Assembly (NCBI RefSeq): GCF_000368145.1
Contig: NZ_KB849282.1
Location: forward strand, 193,791 to 257,790
Source of the DNA: Acinetobacter guillouiae CIP 63.46
GTDB taxonomy: Bacteria; Pseudomonadota; Gammaproteobacteria; Pseudomonadales; Moraxellaceae
Reading direction: 5' to 3'
Length of the DNA: 64,000 nucleotides
The position numbers and the translations under genes were made by a program. Under the pieces are notes generated by a model that saw only the letters and a program-made list of their open reading frames with translations, did not search any database and was not told the DNA's origin. Below are positions 36,736 through 46,469 of this stretch, in pieces. Numbering within the stretch: position 1 is the stretch's first letter; every line of letters starts with the position of its first letter.

Positions 36736-36758
36736 GATGGCAAAAACGGGTTGCCATC
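36736..36758. other. Hairpin between lptG and gpmI
   Basis: GATGGCAA and TTGCCATC form a perfect 8-bp stem with a 7-base loop downstream of lptG and upstream of gpmI on the minus strand. No T-run follows, so a weak terminator, attenuator or processing site is possible. Confidence 0.4.
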
Positions 36759-36814
36759 ATCTAAATTTCTAATCTAGTTAAAATCCCACTAAACTAAGCA
36801 ATTGATTCATCAAA

Positions 36815-37885
36815 TTATCTTGCTCTATACAACAAATAACTGCCGATACCAAACATCAATACAATTGGCAAAAATACAAACCAAGCTGGCGATGGTGCAT
36901 AGACCAAACTCGCATAGCCCAAGAAGTCTTGTATGTAATAGAAGCCCAAACCAACAAATAATGCGATCACTAAACGAAAACCCATAGATTGTTGACGCAA
37001 AGGCCCAAAAATAAATGAACAGGCAATCAACACCAAAGCAAGCAATGCAAATGGTGAACCAATATTTTTCCAGAAAGCCAACAGATACGTCTTAGGTACT
37101 TGACTATATTCATGCATATATTGCATAAAACTCAATAACTGCGTAGGGGCTAAGTCCTCAGGATTGATGGTCACCATATGCACATATTTCGGTTGCAATG
37201 CGAGTGCTAAATCCTGTTGGTTTTTATTGACAACCTGAGCTTGACCATTGGCCAATAAATTGACTTGGGCACTGTGTTTTAAATTCCATTGACCTTCTTT
37301 TAAGAACTGCCCTTCTTCCGAATTTAACAATGATTTCATTCGATAATTTTCGTCAAAATCGACAACTTGAACTTGTTTTAACGTCCCTTGTGAATTGGCA
37401 TAATCAATATAAATAAAGCGTTGGCCTTCACGTGTCCAATAGCCTTTAACTTCCCCAAGCGCCGCAACACTGCGATGGCTTTTAATACTTTTCGCCTGCT
37501 CATTGGTATAAGGAATCACAAATTGCGTCAATAAAAATGAAAGCACCACCAAAAGCATAGCAGAACGCATCACCCAACCGACAATACGCCAGAGACTAAT
37601 ACCCGCTGCTCGCATCACAATCAATTCACTGTTGGAAGCCATTGAGCCTAAGCCCAATACAGCGCCGATCAAGGCAGCAATTGGAAGAATCTCATACAAA
37701 TAACGAGGTGCACCCCATAAAACATATTGCAGTGCATTCCAAGCGGTATAGCCTTGTTTTAGATCACTTAACTCACCCAAATAGGTAAATAAGATCTGTA
37801 AGCTGGCAAGGACTGCTGTTGCACCTAACATGGCGAGCAAAGTGGTTTTCGTCACATGTTTTGCGACAATTCTACGTGCTAACAT
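36815..37885 (-). CDS. lptG: LPS export permease LptG
   Basis: LptG pairs with LptF as the membrane part of the LptB2FG ABC transporter that extracts lipopolysaccharide or lipooligosaccharide from the inner membrane. The 356-residue protein has three N-terminal helices, a large periplasmic beta-jellyroll (about 130-260) and three C-terminal helices, with YLYEILPIAALIGAVLGLG in the coupling region. Its ATG overlaps the lptF stop by one base, so LptF and LptG are translated together. Confidence 0.94.
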   Translation of the reverse strand: MLARRIVAKHVTKTTLLAMLGATAVLASLQILFTYLGELSDLKQGYTAWNALQYVLWGAPRYLYEILPIAALIGAVLGLGSMASNSELIVMRAAGISLWRIVGWVMRSAMLLVVLSFLLTQFVIPYTNEQAKSIKSHRSVAALGEVKGYWTREGQRFIYIDYANSQGTLKQVQVVDFDENYRMKSLLNSEEGQFLKEGQWNLKHSAQVNLLANGQAQVVNKNQQDLALALQPKYVHMVTINPEDLAPTQLLSFMQYMHEYSQVPKTYLLAFWKNIGSPFALLALVLIACSFIFGPLRQQSMGFRLVIALFVGLGFYYIQDFLGYASLVYAPSPAWFVFLPIVLMFGIGSYLLYRAR

Positions 37886-38985
37886 TATGATTTTACTCGC
37901 TGTATTTGCTTTTTAATCTTAGGTGCTAATTTCTGTTTTCTTGAAAATAGAGCGGCAGCAACAGCATAGAATAATAACACTGCAGGATATGCCCAAACAC
38001 CCACCTCATCCTTACTGATACGAGTTCGTATTGCCATAAGTGCTACAATTAAACTGGCAAAAATTAATAATGCTGGAAAAAGTTTGAGATAGCGACCTTG
38101 TCTTGGGCTGACTTCACATAATGCTGTTGCCAGCATTAAGGCGACAATAATAGAAAATGGAACAAATAAGCGCCATCCCAACTCACTTGCCACAACGGGG
38201 TCATTTCTATTTTCAAGCAATTTGCCAAATGATAGCCCCTCGACTTCATCACTTTCAAACTTGGCTTCTTTATTATTTTCTAAACGCAAACGATATGATT
38301 GGAATTCAGTTTGACTATATTTAGGTGTTCCAGGATAAATTTCATAACGACGACCTTGAACTAAATCGACAACACTGGCAGTTTCATTGGCAATTTCAAT
38401 CCGTGTTGCTTCCTTTGCCAAAATCATGACATCAGGTTTACCTTCTTTTTCAGCACGTTGATAAAAGAAAATATCTTTTAGATTTTTACGATCTTCAGAT
38501 AAAGAGCCAGCATAAATCGTATAAGCTCCCGAAGAAATAAACTCACGTGGCCGAACTAAATCAAAGCCCGTTCGTACCGCTTGTGTAGAGATCAGTTGCT
38601 CATATTGACGAATTCCCCATGGAGACATCCAGATCATTAAGACACTTTGTACACACAAGTAAATAACGGTCAGTGGGATCAATAATCTGGCGACTTGAAT
38701 ACGGCTAATACCACTCCCGTTCAGTACCGCCATTTCATGATCGACATATAAACGACCAAAAACCAGCATCAACCCAATAAAGAAACCCAAAGGAAGAATT
38801 AAAGTCAAAAACTCAGGTAAACGAAAACCGATAATACTCAATAGAATACTCGGATCTACACGCCCCATAGCAGCTTGACCAAATCGTTTAATCAATTGCC
38901 CACCCATCATAATGACTGTCAGTAATGTGACAACCACAAGAGAGGTCGAAACGACTTGTTTGACAAGGTAACGTCGAATAATCAA
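37885..38985 (-). CDS. lptF: LPS export permease LptF
   Basis: LptF is the partner of LptG. The protein has the same layout: helices at the N terminus (about 12-110), a periplasmic domain and three C-terminal helices (about 270-350). The start is assigned to a TTG at 38985 with GGAAG six bases upstream. This gives IIRRYLVKQ at the N terminus and 366 residues, the usual family length; the open frame continues to 39072 but that extension has no family character. It is divergent from pepA across 144 bases. Confidence 0.92.
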   Translation of the reverse strand: MIIRRYLVKQVVSTSLVVVTLLTVIMMGGQLIKRFGQAAMGRVDPSILLSIIGFRLPEFLTLILPLGFFIGLMLVFGRLYVDHEMAVLNGSGISRIQVARLLIPLTVIYLCVQSVLMIWMSPWGIRQYEQLISTQAVRTGFDLVRPREFISSGAYTIYAGSLSEDRKNLKDIFFYQRAEKEGKPDVMILAKEATRIEIANETASVVDLVQGRRYEIYPGTPKYSQTEFQSYRLRLENNKEAKFESDEVEGLSFGKLLENRNDPVVASELGWRLFVPFSIIVALMLATALCEVSPRQGRYLKLFPALLIFASLIVALMAIRTRISKDEVGVWAYPAVLLFYAVAAALFSRKQKLAPKIKKQIQRVKS

Positions 38986-39129
38986 ATTAATCTTCCAAAT
39001 AAGGGTAATATCGTGATGTAGCGCTAGTTTACCCGAAGTTAAAATTATAAAACTAGATTGAAATTCTACCATTTGAAGTGGTTCAATGGTTTAATGATTT
39101 GAAATGTACAAAAGGCACAAAGACAACAC

Positions 39130-40578
39130 ATGAAACTTACGATCAATACGTCATTTTCAGCGTCTACATCTAGCCAGTCGTTATTTATTCTGGTGGATTC
39201 TGAAAACGCTAAGCAAGCTCAAGAAACATATAAAATCAATGACTTGAGCAGCATAATTGAAGACACTCAATTCAAAGCAAGTTTAAACGAAACTCTACCA
39301 CTTATCGGAAAGCTAACTCAAGTTACGCAATGTACTTTAGTCGGCATAGATAAAGCCTCCGAAATTAAAGCCGCGAAATTAGCAAAAATCGCACAAACCA
39401 TTATCAAAGCTTCACAAAAAAAATTCCAAAAAATTAGCATTGATATTTCGGCTTTGTCGTCTGAGTTACATTATCTATTTGCATTAAATTTGACGCAAGC
39501 TGCGTATGCTTATGATGAATTCAAATCGAAGAAGAATGAATTTACTTTAGAAAATATTGAATTTATTGCAACGCAATCGAGTCTGAGTGCAGAGCAGATC
39601 ACGCTTATTGAAGCTGTTCAAAAAGGACAAAACTTTGCTCGTGACTTAGGTAACTGCCCTCCTAATATTTGCTTCCCTGAATATTTAGCAGAACAAGCAC
39701 ATGCTTTAGCAGCTGAATTCCCTGAGCTTTTACAAGTGACTGTGCTTGAAGAACAACAACTTGCTGATCTAGGCATGCATGCTTTTCTTGCGGTAAGCAA
39801 AGGTTCTGATCGTCCAGGACGTGTGATTACGCTTGAATATAAAGCCAATCCTGATCAAGCACCGATCGTGCTCGTGGGTAAAGGTGTGACTTTTGATACA
39901 GGTGGTATTTCATTAAAACCAGGCTTAGGCATGGATGAAATGAAATTTGATATGTGTGGTTCAGCATCTGTACTGGGTACGATTCGTGCACTCTGTGAAG
40001 CGAAACTCCCCATTCATGTTGTCGGTGCAATTGCCGCCGCTGAAAACATGCCTTCTGGTCATGCAACTCGCCCTGGTGATATTGTAACCACCATGAGTGG
40101 GCAAACGGTTGAAATCCTGAATACTGATGCCGAAGGTCGTTTAGTCCTTTGTGATACCTTAACCTATATTAAGCGCTTTAATCCTGCATTAGTGATTGAT
40201 ATTGCAACACTGACTGGTGCTTGTGTGGTCGCTTTAGGTTCAGTGGTTTCTGGTTTATTTACACCAGATGATGAACTTGCAGAAGAAATTACAGCAGCAG
40301 GACACACTGCATTTGACCGTGTATGGCGTATGCCCGTATATGACGATTATCAAGAACAACTTGATTCGCCATTTGCCGATATTGCCAATATTGGGGGTCC
40401 AAAAGCTGGCGCAGTTACAGCGGCCTGTTTCTTACAACGCTTTACCCGTGACTATCGTTGGGCACACTTAGATATCGCAGGTACAGCGTGGAATTCTGGT
40501 GCAAATAAAGGTGCAACAGGACGTCCAGTACCATTGTTGATGCAATTAATTGCCAACCGTGTACAAAAGAATGGCTAA
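39130..40578 (+). CDS. pepA: Leucyl aminopeptidase
   Basis: PepA is a hexameric, two-metal M17 aminopeptidase in the cytoplasm; in E. coli it also binds DNA in Xer recombination. The 482 residues have a variable N-terminal domain and the conserved catalytic core: [26 protein letters not shown] and the [10 protein letters not shown] motif. Acidic metal ligands are all in place. The stop overlaps the holC start by eight bases, so the two genes are coupled. Confidence 0.95.
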   Translation: MKLTINTSFSASTSSQSLFILVDSENAKQAQETYKINDLSSIIEDTQFKASLNETLPLIGKLTQVTQCTLVGIDKASEIKAAKLAKIAQTIIKASQKKFQKISIDISALSSELHYLFALNLTQAAYAYDEFKSKKNEFTLENIEFIATQSSLSAEQITLIEAVQKGQNFARDLGNCPPNICFPEYLAEQAHALAAEFPELLQVTVLEEQQLADLGMHAFLAVSKGSDRPGRVITLEYKANPDQAPIVLVGKGVTFDTGGISLKPGLGMDEMKFDMCGSASVLGTIRALCEAKLPIHVVGAIAAAENMPSGHATRPGDIVTTMSGQTVEILNTDAEGRLVLCDTLTYIKRFNPALVIDIATLTGACVVALGSVVSGLFTPDDELAEEITAAGHTAFDRVWRMPVYDDYQEQLDSPFADIANIGGPKAGAVTAACFLQRFTRDYRWAHLDIAGTAWNSGANKGATGRPVPLLMQLIANRVQKNG

Positions 40579-40978
40579 AATTAGCTTTTATTTGTTTGAA
40601 AAAAGCCCTGAACGGCAGGTGGAAAGTGCCTGTCGTTTATGTCGTAAAATTTTACGAAATGCAGCCAAAGTTTGGTTGCATTGCCCTGATGTAGAAATGC
40701 AGCAACAACTGGATGAACGTTTATGGAGTTTTGATCCGACCAGTTTTATTGCGCATGGAATTGATCAAATTGATGCACCGATCTGTATTTCTTCAAGATT
40801 ACCTGAGTCTTTAGACTGGATCGTGTTTAATTTTAACAATCAAGCACTTGAACAAGTGACACAATTTAGTCACATTATAGAAATTATTGAAAATGCTGAG
40901 TCAGCAAAACAAATTGGTCGAGAGAAATATAAAGCCTATCGACGAATGGGTGTTTCGCCTCAAACATTTAAACTTTAA
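40571..40978 (+). CDS. holC: DNA polymerase III subunit chi
   Basis: HolC is part of the clamp loader and links it to SSB. The 135-residue protein shows the family features: [20 protein letters not shown] with the first helix, KVWLHCPD, and [16 protein letters not shown] in the middle. The start ATG 40571 lies inside the end of pepA (ATGGCTAA), giving an 8-base overlap; a longer frame from 40550 inside pepA is not needed. pepA-holC is a widely conserved gene pair. Confidence 0.93.
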   Translation: MAKISFYLFEKSPERQVESACRLCRKILRNAAKVWLHCPDVEMQQQLDERLWSFDPTSFIAHGIDQIDAPICISSRLPESLDWIVFNFNNQALEQVTQFSHIIEIIENAESAKQIGREKYKAYRRMGVSPQTFKL

Positions 40979-41013
40979 TTCTTCATTCTCATTTTATATC
41001 AAGGAGATGCGTG

Positions 41014-41640
41014 GTGACATTAAATGTCGGTCAAGATTTTAAAAAGCGCTGGTTAGATACGCCTGAAGCGGTACGCCAAACTTTTGTAGATGACCTCAAC
41101 CGCATCTGTGACCTTCTCAGCCCGACAACAAATGTACAGGACTGGCTAAGTAACGACCAACGCCAAATGCAAGTGGCGCAACTCCAAGTTGAACACGCCT
41201 ATGCTGAGCTAAAAGCCCAGCTGATTGAAGAAGCGCGAATCCGTAGACAATTGGTTCTTGAAAAATCTTTAGCTGAAAAACGAGCATTACAGCACGCATA
41301 TAATTTAGAACTACAACAAGATGAAATTCAGCAGTTTGAACATCAACAATTGACCTTACAAAATTTACGTCAACAAATTGATATTGAAATTTCAGAATAT
41401 AGTGAAAAATACACTAAAAATCCTGATTATCCAGCAATAGATTATGCCAATGGGCAATTCCGCATCACAGATGCACAAATGACTTCAGAGTTGGAAAGTG
41501 TTCGTCTACGTCTTGAGTTAGAAGCAGAAACGCTAATCGAACAGAGCCTAAATGCTTTACGTAGCAAACTGCAAACTGCTGCAAAAGAAGAAATTGAATA
41601 TATTTTGGCAAATTCAAATTTTTCGACAGAAAAAAAATAA
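41014..41640 (+). CDS. Coiled-coil protein of unknown function downstream of holC
   Basis: I do not recognise this 208-residue protein. It has no signal or membrane segment. Residues 50-120 and 145-195 are strongly helical, rich in Gln, Glu, Leu and Lys, and probably coiled coil (for example EYILAN and LQHAYNLELQQDEIQQ). AAGGAG lies seven bases before GTG 41014, which is preferred to GTG 41011. It follows holC by 35 bases in the same direction, so it may belong to the pepA-holC transcript. A role in replication is possible only by association. Confidence 0.7.
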   Translation: MTLNVGQDFKKRWLDTPEAVRQTFVDDLNRICDLLSPTTNVQDWLSNDQRQMQVAQLQVEHAYAELKAQLIEEARIRRQLVLEKSLAEKRALQHAYNLELQQDEIQQFEHQQLTLQNLRQQIDIEISEYSEKYTKNPDYPAIDYANGQFRITDAQMTSELESVRLRLELEAETLIEQSLNALRSKLQTAAKEEIEYILANSNFSTEKK

Positions 41641-41828
41641 AGTTTATTTATTTTAATCGGATATCCAAGTTTACTTGTCACGAAAATGCAATATTAATGT
41701 CACATGATAGTCATCTCGGATGGCTTTAAAGCTTATGTGTACAGGTTAAAAATATTTTAAGTGATCAACTCAGTGAGTTTTTATTTTCAATATAAAAATT
41801 TCCAATCACTTGCATCAGGATGAATAAA

Positions 41829-42047
41829 ATGGATCTGCTTAACCACATTTCGAACCAAATTGCGCGACTACATTCAGGTGAAAAATGGACTGTTTCTATA
41901 CAAGATTTACTGATTAGTCGTGTAGATTTTCAATCGCTTTCAGTATTTCTTTCTCGGGAATCTGAAAAAGGGACGTTCTCACTGACTGATATGGACAAGC
42001 TAAAATCACACTTTGAACATACTTCACTAACGATTATCAAAAACTAA
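41829..42047 (+). CDS. Small hypothetical protein
   Basis: A 72-residue protein with no known domain. It is mostly helical with charged residues (MDLLNHISNQIARLHSGE, then SVFLSRESEKGTFSLTDMDKL). The ATG at 41829 has AGGA eight bases upstream; an ATG at 41820 overlaps that site. A symmetric terminator follows the stop, which supports it as a real gene. It may be a small regulatory or immunity-like protein, but nothing in the sequence shows this. Confidence 0.6.
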   Translation: MDLLNHISNQIARLHSGEKWTVSIQDLLISRVDFQSLSVFLSRESEKGTFSLTDMDKLKSHFEHTSLTIIKN

Positions 42048-42090
42048 TTAAGCCTGATACTTTGTCTCCTTCTCAAAGCAATTTCTAAGA

Positions 42091-42121
42091 TAAACCAAAG
42101 CCTAATTTCGGCTTTGGTTTA
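42091..42121. terminator. Bidirectional terminator
   Basis: TAAACCAAAGCC and GGCTTTGGTTTA form a perfect 12-bp stem with a 7-base loop between the convergent genes ending at 42047 and 42150. Confidence 0.75.
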
Positions 42122-42149
42122 TCTAAATATAGTGTGGAAACACAAAACC

Positions 42150-43310
42150 TCAACAGATAATTTTTGAAATTAGCTTTGCTTCAACCCGCAAGGTCTCATT
42201 GTTGTTTTGATCAATTTCAACCAAATATTTTCCATTGGAATAAAAAATAGAATTGTCTTTTAGAGCAAAACTCATCACGCCCTTTTTTAATACGATCATC
42301 TCACCAGAAGCTGTCATTTTGATCAACTCCCACGAGTTTGGAATCATCCCAGGATATTTTTCGCCAGCCTTCTGATTACGTTCTAAGTTTTGCTGAGCCT
42401 TAATTAAATTACCTTCAACAAATAGTTCTTCTTCTGACTTTTGTTGCGATTTGGCTGGATTATTTCCAGACGTTGTTTTTAACGATTCACCCGTATAGCG
42501 TTGAGTAAAGAAATCTAACCACCCCACAATCGCACGAATAATTTTAAAAGGCGCAAAAATAATATCTTTGAACGTTGTTAAAGGAGATTGGTGAGAACCA
42601 TCACGGGAATATGGGCGCTTAATAAAGTACAAATTGCCCAGTCCATCCATTTTCGGTTTAAAGAAATCAAACTTTGGATTTGAAGCGATTGTTTGCAACT
42701 CGCCTGTTCCCATATCCAAATGAAAAATTTCTTTGGGACTATAGGCAATACGGTGTTCACCATAGGCTAAACCACACGAATCATAATATAACTGCATGGT
42801 ATCTCGCGGATCAAAACATGGATTTGAATCCTGACAATCCCCTTCGGTCAAATACTGTGTTCGATTGGCGTCTAAAGGTAAAATACAAATATGTCGTTCA
42901 TAGCCCTGTGTGTTGACGGATAGTGCTAAACGCTTTTTAGACTCATCATAAGCCATGTCCTGCACCACAAAATCATTCTTTCTTAACACTAAGCCTTCGG
43001 TTTCTTGTAAATCTGTCAATGATTTGATATTGATCGAAGTGCCTTCTTGCAAACAAGCGGTATAAATCATTTTACGATCAGTAGTCAGAGCAACATCTGT
43101 TGGGAAAATATGGGTTAAATCGACTTCATCATCTTGTGAAGATGTTCGCATGAACTGTGCACCCGTACCTTTGGTTTTCCAATCTTTACGTTGTTGAATC
43201 TCAACTAAATTCTTTTTATATAAGTCAATCGCTTGGCAAGGAACCGTAATACTTTTATTCCCATCCAATAAATACAGATTTTGATTCGATAAATAAAGCA
43301 ATGCTGCCAT
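42150..43310 (-). CDS. Hypothetical protein with beta-propeller-like repeats
   Basis: The function of this 386-residue protein is unknown. It is rich in beta-strands with repeated short stretches that look like TolB/WD40-type blades (for example VALTTDRKMIYTAC, AYDESKKRLALSV, DPRDTMQLYYDSCGLAYGE), and a possible hydrophobic segment at about 245-270 (DIIFAPFKIIRAIVGWLDFF). There is no signal peptide. It has three or more cysteines including a final Cys residue. It is convergent with the small gene at 41829 and lies downstream of pgsA on the same strand, 214 bases away, with the pgsA terminator in between. Confidence 0.7.
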   Translation of the reverse strand: MAALLYLSNQNLYLLDGNKSITVPCQAIDLYKKNLVEIQQRKDWKTKGTGAQFMRTSSQDDEVDLTHIFPTDVALTTDRKMIYTACLQEGTSINIKSLTDLQETEGLVLRKNDFVVQDMAYDESKKRLALSVNTQGYERHICILPLDANRTQYLTEGDCQDSNPCFDPRDTMQLYYDSCGLAYGEHRIAYSPKEIFHLDMGTGELQTIASNPKFDFFKPKMDGLGNLYFIKRPYSRDGSHQSPLTTFKDIIFAPFKIIRAIVGWLDFFTQRYTGESLKTTSGNNPAKSQQKSEEELFVEGNLIKAQQNLERNQKAGEKYPGMIPNSWELIKMTASGEMIVLKKGVMSFALKDNSIFYSNGKYLVEIDQNNNETLRVEAKLISKIIC

Positions 43311-43465
43311 GTGTATTCCTTAATTTTACCTGCAATGGCGTGTTTCTCAATATTCCAGTTACAGTGTTTCTTGTAATTTGATGGATTTTCAATATAGCAC
43401 AAGATGATGTCAGACAATTTGAATCTGTGTTCATCAATTTTCCCATTGTACTGACTTTCAAGCAC

Positions 43466-43495
43466 AAAAAAAGCCTTTCACGAGAGAAAGGCTTT
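43466..43495 (-). terminator. Rho-independent terminator of pgsA
   Basis: AAAGCCTTTC and GAAAGGCTTT form a 10-bp stem with a 6-base loop; on the minus strand a T-run follows. It lies 30 bases after the pgsA stop. Confidence 0.8.
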
Positions 43496-43524
43496 GATCT
43501 GTATACTGCTTTCTATTGCGTAGA

Positions 43525-44112
43525 TTAAGGCTGTTTTAAATAAGGCCACGCTGCTTTTAAATAAATAAACATCGACCAGAGTGTCAAGATGACCGCGGTA
43601 TATAGCAAAGCATAAGCCAGTATTTCAAGCGGCTGCCAATTCAATAAAAACACCGTGATTGCAATCATCTGAAAGGCTGTTTTATATTTACCCACCGTGG
43701 AGACGGCCACATTGGTACGCGCACCTAATTCAGCCATCCATTCACGTAGTGCTGAAACTGTAATTTCACGTGAAATAATCACAATTGCAGCAAATGCCAT
43801 AGTGATTGATGGTTGCCACTGCACTAAAACAATCAGTGCTGCTGCCACCATTAATTTATCTGCAACTGGATCTAAAAACCGCCCAAAAGCTGAGGTTTGA
43901 TTTAAAGTTCGTGCCAGATAACCATCAAACCAATCTGTGACTGCTGCAACAACAAAAATTGCAGTCAAGATAATATGACGCGTCATACCACCTGTATGTC
44001 CAGCCACACCAATTGCAGGTGGCCAATAGGCAATTATTAAAAAAACAGGAATTAACGCGATTCGAGCAAGCGTCAAGATATTTGGAATATTCAGGATACG
44101 ACCTGTAGTCAT
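43525..44112 (-). CDS. pgsA: Phosphatidylglycerophosphate synthase
   Basis: PgsA makes phosphatidylglycerol phosphate from CDP-diacylglycerol and glycerol 3-phosphate in the inner membrane. The CDP-alcohol phosphotransferase motif DWFDGYLAR...GRFLDPVADK with its four aspartates is complete at about residues 60-88. Four or more membrane helices are present. The start is placed at ATG 44112 (MTTGRILN), five bases after GGCGG; a GTG at 44118 is the alternative. In many relatives uvrC lies directly upstream of pgsA, but here it is 4.7 kb away. Confidence 0.92.
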   Translation of the reverse strand: MTTGRILNIPNILTLARIALIPVFLIIAYWPPAIGVAGHTGGMTRHIILTAIFVVAAVTDWFDGYLARTLNQTSAFGRFLDPVADKLMVAAALIVLVQWQPSITMAFAAIVIISREITVSALREWMAELGARTNVAVSTVGKYKTAFQMIAITVFLLNWQPLEILAYALLYTAVILTLWSMFIYLKAAWPYLKQP

Positions 44113-44217
44113 AGACACCGCCAGTGAGTCCCCTACTTACCCGAATGAAGGTAAATAATAATTTAGAGTAAAGCTCTATTTCGTTAGTACTTTAAACGAT
44201 TCACATGAAACTGTCGA

Positions 44218-45012
44218 CTAGGTAAATACCGTAACCGTCTGTCTTGCAATCGCAATGAGTCGATTTTGTTCATCCCAAAGATAGGCATGTTCTGTTGCAT
44301 ATCCATGCTCAGCAAAGTCTGTAATCACTTTATACTTAAACCAATCATTCAACTGATTTTGTAAAGGATGGATAAACGTTACTTGCCAAGTCAGTGTACT
44401 TGCAGGCGCAGGCAGTTTAAACATTGGCAATACACCCGGAGGCCAAACGTCCATTAAGGTCATGATATCTGAGACATTCATTGCTCGATTGGCATGTAGC
44501 TCAGGGTCAAAACGACACCAACCTGAGAAATCAGGCTGCTTACTGCCTGACATTGGATAATTCCCTTCAGTCCATGCCAGTTGAAAATTTTTTACACACT
44601 CAGGAAAAGGTAAATATTTAGGGACAATATTAATCTGGTCAAGTGGCGGAAAATCAGGAGCTTGAGGCTCTAAAGACACTTGAATTTTAGAATCGCGTTG
44701 GCTACCAAAACTTGCAATTAAAATACTCTGCACAGCTTCATTTTGCCACAGTCTGACTTCAATTGTGGTAACTGACTTACCCTGTCTCAGAATTTCAGCA
44801 GTCAATTTCACTGGCGTTTCTTCAACAGGCCCAACAAAAGTGACACTACAACTTAACAACTTTTTAACTGGATCATGAATGGTTGCAATTGCTTTATAAA
44901 CCAACATACCTGCAACAAGACCACCAAAGATGGTGCGCCCCTGCAACCACCCTTGAGGAATATCAATCCACTCTTCTTGTTCAATCTGCTGAAATAGCAA
45001 TTCTAATGACAT
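44218..45012 (-). CDS. Acyl-CoA thioesterase family protein (TesB-like)
   Basis: The 264 residues have the double hotdog fold of TesB-type thioesterases: an N-terminal half with GWLQGRTIFGGLVAGML and SCSVTFVGPVEETPVKL, and a C-terminal half with LTWQVTFIHPLQ and HAYLWDEQNRLIAIARQ ending the protein. It would hydrolyse acyl-CoA to free acid and CoA; the chain length is open. The ATG at 45012 (MSLELLFQQ) follows GGACGGATC; a longer frame to 45051 is less likely. It is transcribed alone between pgsA and a 455-base spacer. Confidence 0.85.
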   Translation of the reverse strand: MSLELLFQQIEQEEWIDIPQGWLQGRTIFGGLVAGMLVYKAIATIHDPVKKLLSCSVTFVGPVEETPVKLTAEILRQGKSVTTIEVRLWQNEAVQSILIASFGSQRDSKIQVSLEPQAPDFPPLDQINIVPKYLPFPECVKNFQLAWTEGNYPMSGSKQPDFSGWCRFDPELHANRAMNVSDIMTLMDVWPPGVLPMFKLPAPASTLTWQVTFIHPLQNQLNDWFKYKVITDFAEHGYATEHAYLWDEQNRLIAIARQTVTVFT

Positions 45013-45467
45013 GATCCGTCCAATTTTCCGATCTTTGCTGTACTGTTTCATATTTAACGTGAGATGAAAATGATCAGTGACTCATGCGTCAATGGTTGTT
45101 TTGGCAAATGCGGTTAAGATCGATCTCTTTAACTCAGACTCCAAACCACTTAAATGGCGTCTATAACGACTAGAATAAGGTTTTAACACATTGTATTATA
45201 TATATAATCAATCTTTTTTTTAAATAGACTATCTAATTACAGAAAAAGACAATCCTACAGGACTTGAATATTTCCAGAAGCAGCATCTCTTGGCAGCAAT
45301 AGCAGTTTATATAGGCTCTACTTTACATTCGAAATAGGATGACATGATCCTGCGTTACCCAAAATACTAAAACGTGCTTTTTACTATTACGAATTGCTTG
45401 ATCAACTATGCAAGCATTATCTTTGCTCATAAAGTCATGAACAATCTTATCAAGATTCAGAGCAGCA
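45013..45467. other. Spacer between thioesterase and LysR-type gene
   Basis: No gene is seen in these 455 AT-rich bases. A short palindrome AGATCGATCT (about 45118-45127) sits in the upstream part, and an alternating TATATATATAAT tract lies at about 45195-45206. A 79-codon frame from 45374 overlaps the LysR-type gene antisense and is not believed. Confidence 0.5.
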
Positions 45468-46361
45468 CTATTTCAATATCAATTGTTTTTTTATATGTTC
45501 AATTACCTGAATTACCTTCGCTGATTGTGCTTTCCTGTGTGTTGTCACTGCCCAAATATTGGTTTCGCCTAAATGCCACTGCGGTAATATACGGGTCAAT
45601 CTTTGCTCCTTGACTGATTGCTCTACTTCAAACTCACTTAGAGTACAAATTCCATACCCCTGTTCACACATTTTCCGAAGAAGTAAAATATTATTAATTA
45701 CAAACTTCGGTTTCATTTCCACTGTAAAATTCAAATACTCATATTCATTAAAGAAATGTAATTGTCTCAATCCTGCACTATTGAATTGCACGTGTAACCA
45801 TTCACAATTTTTTAAATCAGTTGGGTGACTAGGTATACCATTTTCTTCTATCCATCCCAGAGTTACATACAACCCCATTCGCATTGTTCCAATTTTGTGT
45901 GCGATATAAGAAGAATCTGGCATCTCCCCTATCCGTATAGCTAAATCAACTCTTTGTTCAATTAAATCAATATGGTCATCATGAACCTGTAGATTTATAC
46001 TTAAGTGTTGGAATTCTTGACTCCATTCTCCCAAACTGCTGACCAAATAAGTGGCCAACCCAACAGGAGCTGCTATACGAAGCTCGCCAAAGGGTTCCTC
46101 TATTTCAGATTCCAATACTGCCTGAGCATTATCTGCAGCCTGACATAACTGCTGACAATAGTAATAATAGCGTTTACCAACGTCCGTTAGAGTCAATTTT
46201 CGAGTTGAGCGGTGTAATAAAGTGATACCACTATGATTTTCTAAATAGCGAATTTGCTGACTTATAGCTGAAGGTGACATATCCAATAGCCGCCCTGCTG
46301 CACTCATTGAGCCTTGCTCAACAACTTTGGTGAAAATAACCATCCGTTTGTAATGATCCAT
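45468..46361 (-). CDS. LysR-family transcriptional regulator
   Basis: The 297-residue protein has the LysR winged helix-turn-helix at residues 3-62 (SMSAAGRLLDMSPSAISQQIRYLE) and a LysR substrate-binding domain (about 90-295). Its sub-type resembles the CrgA/AaeR-like regulators, with LTDVGKRYYYYCQQL after the DNA-binding part. It is divergent from a NAD(P)-binding protein gene across 108 bases and probably controls that gene. Its codon use and AT content are slightly higher than in neighbouring core genes. Confidence 0.88.
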   Translation of the reverse strand: MDHYKRMVIFTKVVEQGSMSAAGRLLDMSPSAISQQIRYLENHSGITLLHRSTRKLTLTDVGKRYYYYCQQLCQAADNAQAVLESEIEEPFGELRIAAPVGLATYLVSSLGEWSQEFQHLSINLQVHDDHIDLIEQRVDLAIRIGEMPDSSYIAHKIGTMRMGLYVTLGWIEENGIPSHPTDLKNCEWLHVQFNSAGLRQLHFFNEYEYLNFTVEMKPKFVINNILLLRKMCEQGYGICTLSEFEVEQSVKEQRLTRILPQWHLGETNIWAVTTHRKAQSAKVIQVIEHIKKQLILK

Positions 46362-46469
46362 TTTAAACTACAGCTTCAAGGTGGTAGATCAAAAACACTA
46401 CTATTTTCGCTTATGAGTTTCAAATACTATTTTAATTAAGAAGTAATTTTAATTATTGAGTAATCTGAA

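Noticed and set aside
45374-45613. 79-codon frame upstream of and antisense to the LysR-type gene
   Set aside because: It overlaps the 3' end of a good LysR gene and has no ribosome site or family features.
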